Both the position numbers and the translations under genes were made by a program. The notes beneath the pieces are model-generated. The model was given only the letters and a program-made list of their open reading frames with translations. It searched no databases and was not told the DNA's origin. A stretch of DNA of 41,207 nucleotides from Faecalibacterium sp. GTDB taxonomy: Bacteria > Bacillota > Clostridia > Oscillospirales > Ruminococcaceae. Location: NCBI GenBank assembly GCA_022652735.1, contig JALCRP010000017.1, forward strand, positions 1 to 41,207. Reading direction: 5' to 3'. Of this stretch, positions 40,103-41,207 are shown one piece after another; positions within the stretch are counted from its first letter, which is position 1, and each line of letters opens with the position of its first letter.

Positions 40103-40674
40103 CCGAAATCGGCAACATTTATCCAATTCAATTTAGCGATATATAGTAGTTTTTCATATTTCATTTTCTATTTGGATCGTTTTGTTCATATTGTATTCAC
40201 TCGTTTTTTTAACTGTGGCTTGTTATGTGGTCACATTTTACGATAGCATGATGAAAAAAGAGTCAACATTGGGTGCAGAAGTTGACCACATAACCTTTCA
40301 TGCAACTTATCCGCTTTTGATATAACATACCGCCGACAAAGGTACAAGCCCTAAATGGAAAAGGCGGAAATCATGCAAGAATTGCGTTGCGATAAACAAA
40401 GAATCGGCAATGCAAAGCATACCCAAGAATGCACCCGTTAATCTCTGCAAAGCCAGCCGCGCGCCCAAACGTTGCCACAGGCATAGTCCATGTAACTATT
40501 ATAAGAAGTTGAAATGCAAATTGAATGTTAAAGGACATGTCTGTCTTTCATTTTGCGAAGTGTCGAGCAAATTAAGATACGTCGATTATATATGTTTTTC
40601 TTTATACCATCTTTCGCTTAGTCAATTATATGATTTTATTCAAAATGATATCATTAAGCAAAACGGAGATATGA
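40103..40674. other. Low-GC accessory DNA without a convincing gene
   Basis: This stretch is markedly AT-richer than the rest of the window and has no reading frame with a good start and family signature. It contains the inverted repeat at 40222-40294. I interpret it as the outer end of the element integrated in tRNA-Pro. Confidence 0.6.
40222..40294. repeat. 12-bp inverted repeat GTTATGTGGTCA, 49-bp loop
   Basis: GTTATGTGGTCA (40222-40233) and TGACCACATAAC (40283-40294) are perfect inverted copies 120-190 bp from the tRNA scar. They could be arm-type recombinase or excisionase sites, or a promoter operator. Confidence 0.7.
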
Positions 40675-40788
40675 ATGAGGAATCACCCCACCAACACGCT
40701 CTATTTGCGTGTTGTTTTTCCTGTTGAATATTCTGTCTCCGCAGCACCAGCAGTCCGGCGCGTGAAATCCCCCATTCCGCAGGAATAG
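40675..40788 (+). CDS. Putative leader peptide of an attenuator
   Basis: 37 codons, starting MRNHPTNTLYLRVVFPVEYS, with GGAG 6 bp before the ATG. Codons 6-15 form a transcription terminator, and the 3' end lies inside a second long hairpin. Short frames of this layout (peptide overlapping a terminator) precede many antibiotic-resistance genes, where ribosome stalling prevents termination. No resistance gene follows here. A competing 18-codon frame from 40671 has a poorly placed ribosome site. Confidence 0.5.
   Translation: MRNHPTNTLYLRVVFPVEYSVSAAPAVRRVKSPIPQE
40692..40719 (+). terminator. Terminator within the leader-peptide frame
   Basis: CAACACGC/GCGTGTTG (40692-40699/40707-40714), 7-nt loop, TTTTT. 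It lies inside the leader frame, as in transcription attenuators. Confidence 0.75.
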
Positions 40789-40807
40789 GGCCACCAAGCC
40801 GGACTGC
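40750..40807 (+). repeat. Two-tier hairpin after the leader terminator
   Basis: Outer arms GCAGTCCGGC/GCCGGACTGC (40750-40759/40798-40807) enclose an inner CCCCATTCC/GGAATAGGG stem with one mismatch. It overlaps the end of the leader frame and has no T-run, so it may be an antiterminator or stability element. Confidence 0.65.
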
Positions 40808-40826
40808 GAAAACCATCCTTGTATAA

Positions 40827-41099
40827 TGTGAGAGTATCACGACGGACTTCTCGCATAACGCAAGTTTCGTCGAGGACGCAGTGTTCGGCATCATCACGGC
40901 GGAAAGCATTGCCAAAGGGCAAACCTCGGCGCAACAGGTCGTCAATGAATGGTACGCCAGTGCCGGGCACCAAGCGAATATGCTGATGTCAAATGCAACC
41001 AGCGGTGCCGTCGCGTGTTACAAATCGGGCAAAAACACCTATTGGGTAGCGCTCTACTGGTCTGGATACTACGCAGAGATTGGGGCTGTTGCAAAATAG
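40827..41099 (+). pseudogene. 5'-truncated CAP/SCP-domain gene
   Basis: The open frame encodes 90 residues matching the second half of a CAP (cysteine-rich secretory protein/PR1) domain: TDFSHNASF, AESIAKGQTSAQQVVNEWY, ASAGHQANMLMS and NTYWVALYW. The first part of the domain, signal peptide and start are missing, and a stop codon (TAA 40824-40826) directly precedes it in frame. Full-length relatives are secreted proteins. It is likely a fragment brought in or truncated by the element. A terminator follows. Confidence 0.7.
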
Positions 41100-41108
41100 C
41101 TTCTGCAT

Positions 41109-41156
41109 AAAAAATGAGATAGACTTCCCCGAAAGGGGTTGCCTATCTCATTTTTT
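41109..41156. terminator. Bidirectional terminator
   Basis: AAAAAATGAGATAG/CTATCTCATTTTTT (41109-41122/41143-41156) with an inner CCCC-GAAA-GGGG hairpin. Confidence 0.85.
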
Positions 41157-41207
41157 GTTGTAATCTGAAACTGTCATGAAACAAACACAACATGAACAGT
41201 ATAGCGG

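Noticed and set aside
40058..40140. Complete tRNA gene
   Set aside because: The 5' acceptor strand, D arm and anticodon 5' stem are absent; only the 3' half is present.
39943..40164. 73-codon minus-strand frame over the tRNA scar
   Set aside because: It spans the tRNA fragment and its terminator, so it is chance coding.
40410..40727. 105-codon plus-strand frame
   Set aside because: No ribosome site at its start, and composition changes along its length; only the short leader frame near its end has a well-placed ribosome site.
40750..40807. Integron attC site
   Set aside because: The arms lack the conserved R-box GTTRRRY and its partner, and no integrase or cassette array is present.
40640..40945. 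101-codon minus-strand frame
   Set aside because: It is antisense to the leader hairpins and to the CAP-domain remnant, without a ribosome site.
1..41207. CRISPR array, insertion-sequence transposase or prophage structural genes
   Set aside because: No regularly spaced direct repeats and no transposase, integrase or phage motifs were seen in the window.

Overview
The window looks like chromosome from an anaerobic, endospore-forming member of the Firmicutes (class Clostridia, plausibly an Oscillospiraceae/Ruminococcaceae-type gut bacterium). The evidence is a spoIIA sporulation operon, a T-box valine-tRNA ligase leader, a CIRCE heat-shock operator, PadR/DUF2812 and YtrA-type GntR modules, sialic-acid and maltodextrin utilisation genes, and GC-rich coding sequence with strong AGGAGG ribosome sites. 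This placement is inference; no 16S gene lies inside the window.

Layout, left to right. (1) 1-205: two tandem consensus promoters firing leftward into a leader that resembles the start of an rRNA operon lying off the left edge. (2) 311-6684, minus strand: valS with its T-box, a VanZ-family protein and a degenerate FolC-like protein, a terminator, then spoIIAA-spoIIAB-sigF. (3) 6749-8764, minus: a GntR(YtrA)-ABC ATPase-permease operon with a palindromic operator. (4) 8800-10368: a candidate structured RNA, a small orphan protein kinase and a small hypothetical gene. (5) 10437-20283, plus: a cell-surface polysaccharide operon (GT2 transferase, rmlA, rmlD, rmlB, pyruvyl transferase, flippase, iron-sulfur CoF-like protein) ending in cardiolipin synthase. 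rmlC is missing here, and hairpins with short T-runs lie in several gaps. (6) 20383-22197, plus: a lipoprotein built from a duplicated domain, then a CIRCE-controlled small heat-shock protein. (7) 22298-30918, minus: a seven-gene catabolic cluster (ROK repressor with tandem operators, permease, HyuA-like protein without HyuB, HExxH protein, FAD oxidoreductase, NanE, NanK). This is the best candidate in the window for an undescribed pathway. (8) 31004-37325, minus: a LacI-controlled maltodextrin operon (GH13, binding protein, two permeases) with no ATPase gene. (9) 37346-39935: an MgtC-like remnant, then a PadR-DUF2812-erythromycin-esterase-like lipoprotein operon on the plus strand. (10) 40019-41207: the 3' half of a tRNA-Pro with its native terminator, interpreted as the attachment-site scar of an integrated element. 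To its right is low-GC DNA carrying a 12-bp inverted repeat, a leader-peptide/terminator arrangement like an antibiotic-resistance attenuator, and a 5'-truncated CAP-domain gene.

Working together: region 7 would take up an unidentified substrate, convert it with the FAD enzyme and HyuA-like protein, and send ManNAc through NanK and NanE into GlcNAc-6-P. Region 8 would import maltodextrins and cleave them in the cytoplasm, borrowing an ATPase encoded elsewhere. Region 5 would make dTDP-rhamnose and a pyruvylated surface polymer. The right edge is accessory DNA and continues beyond the window.
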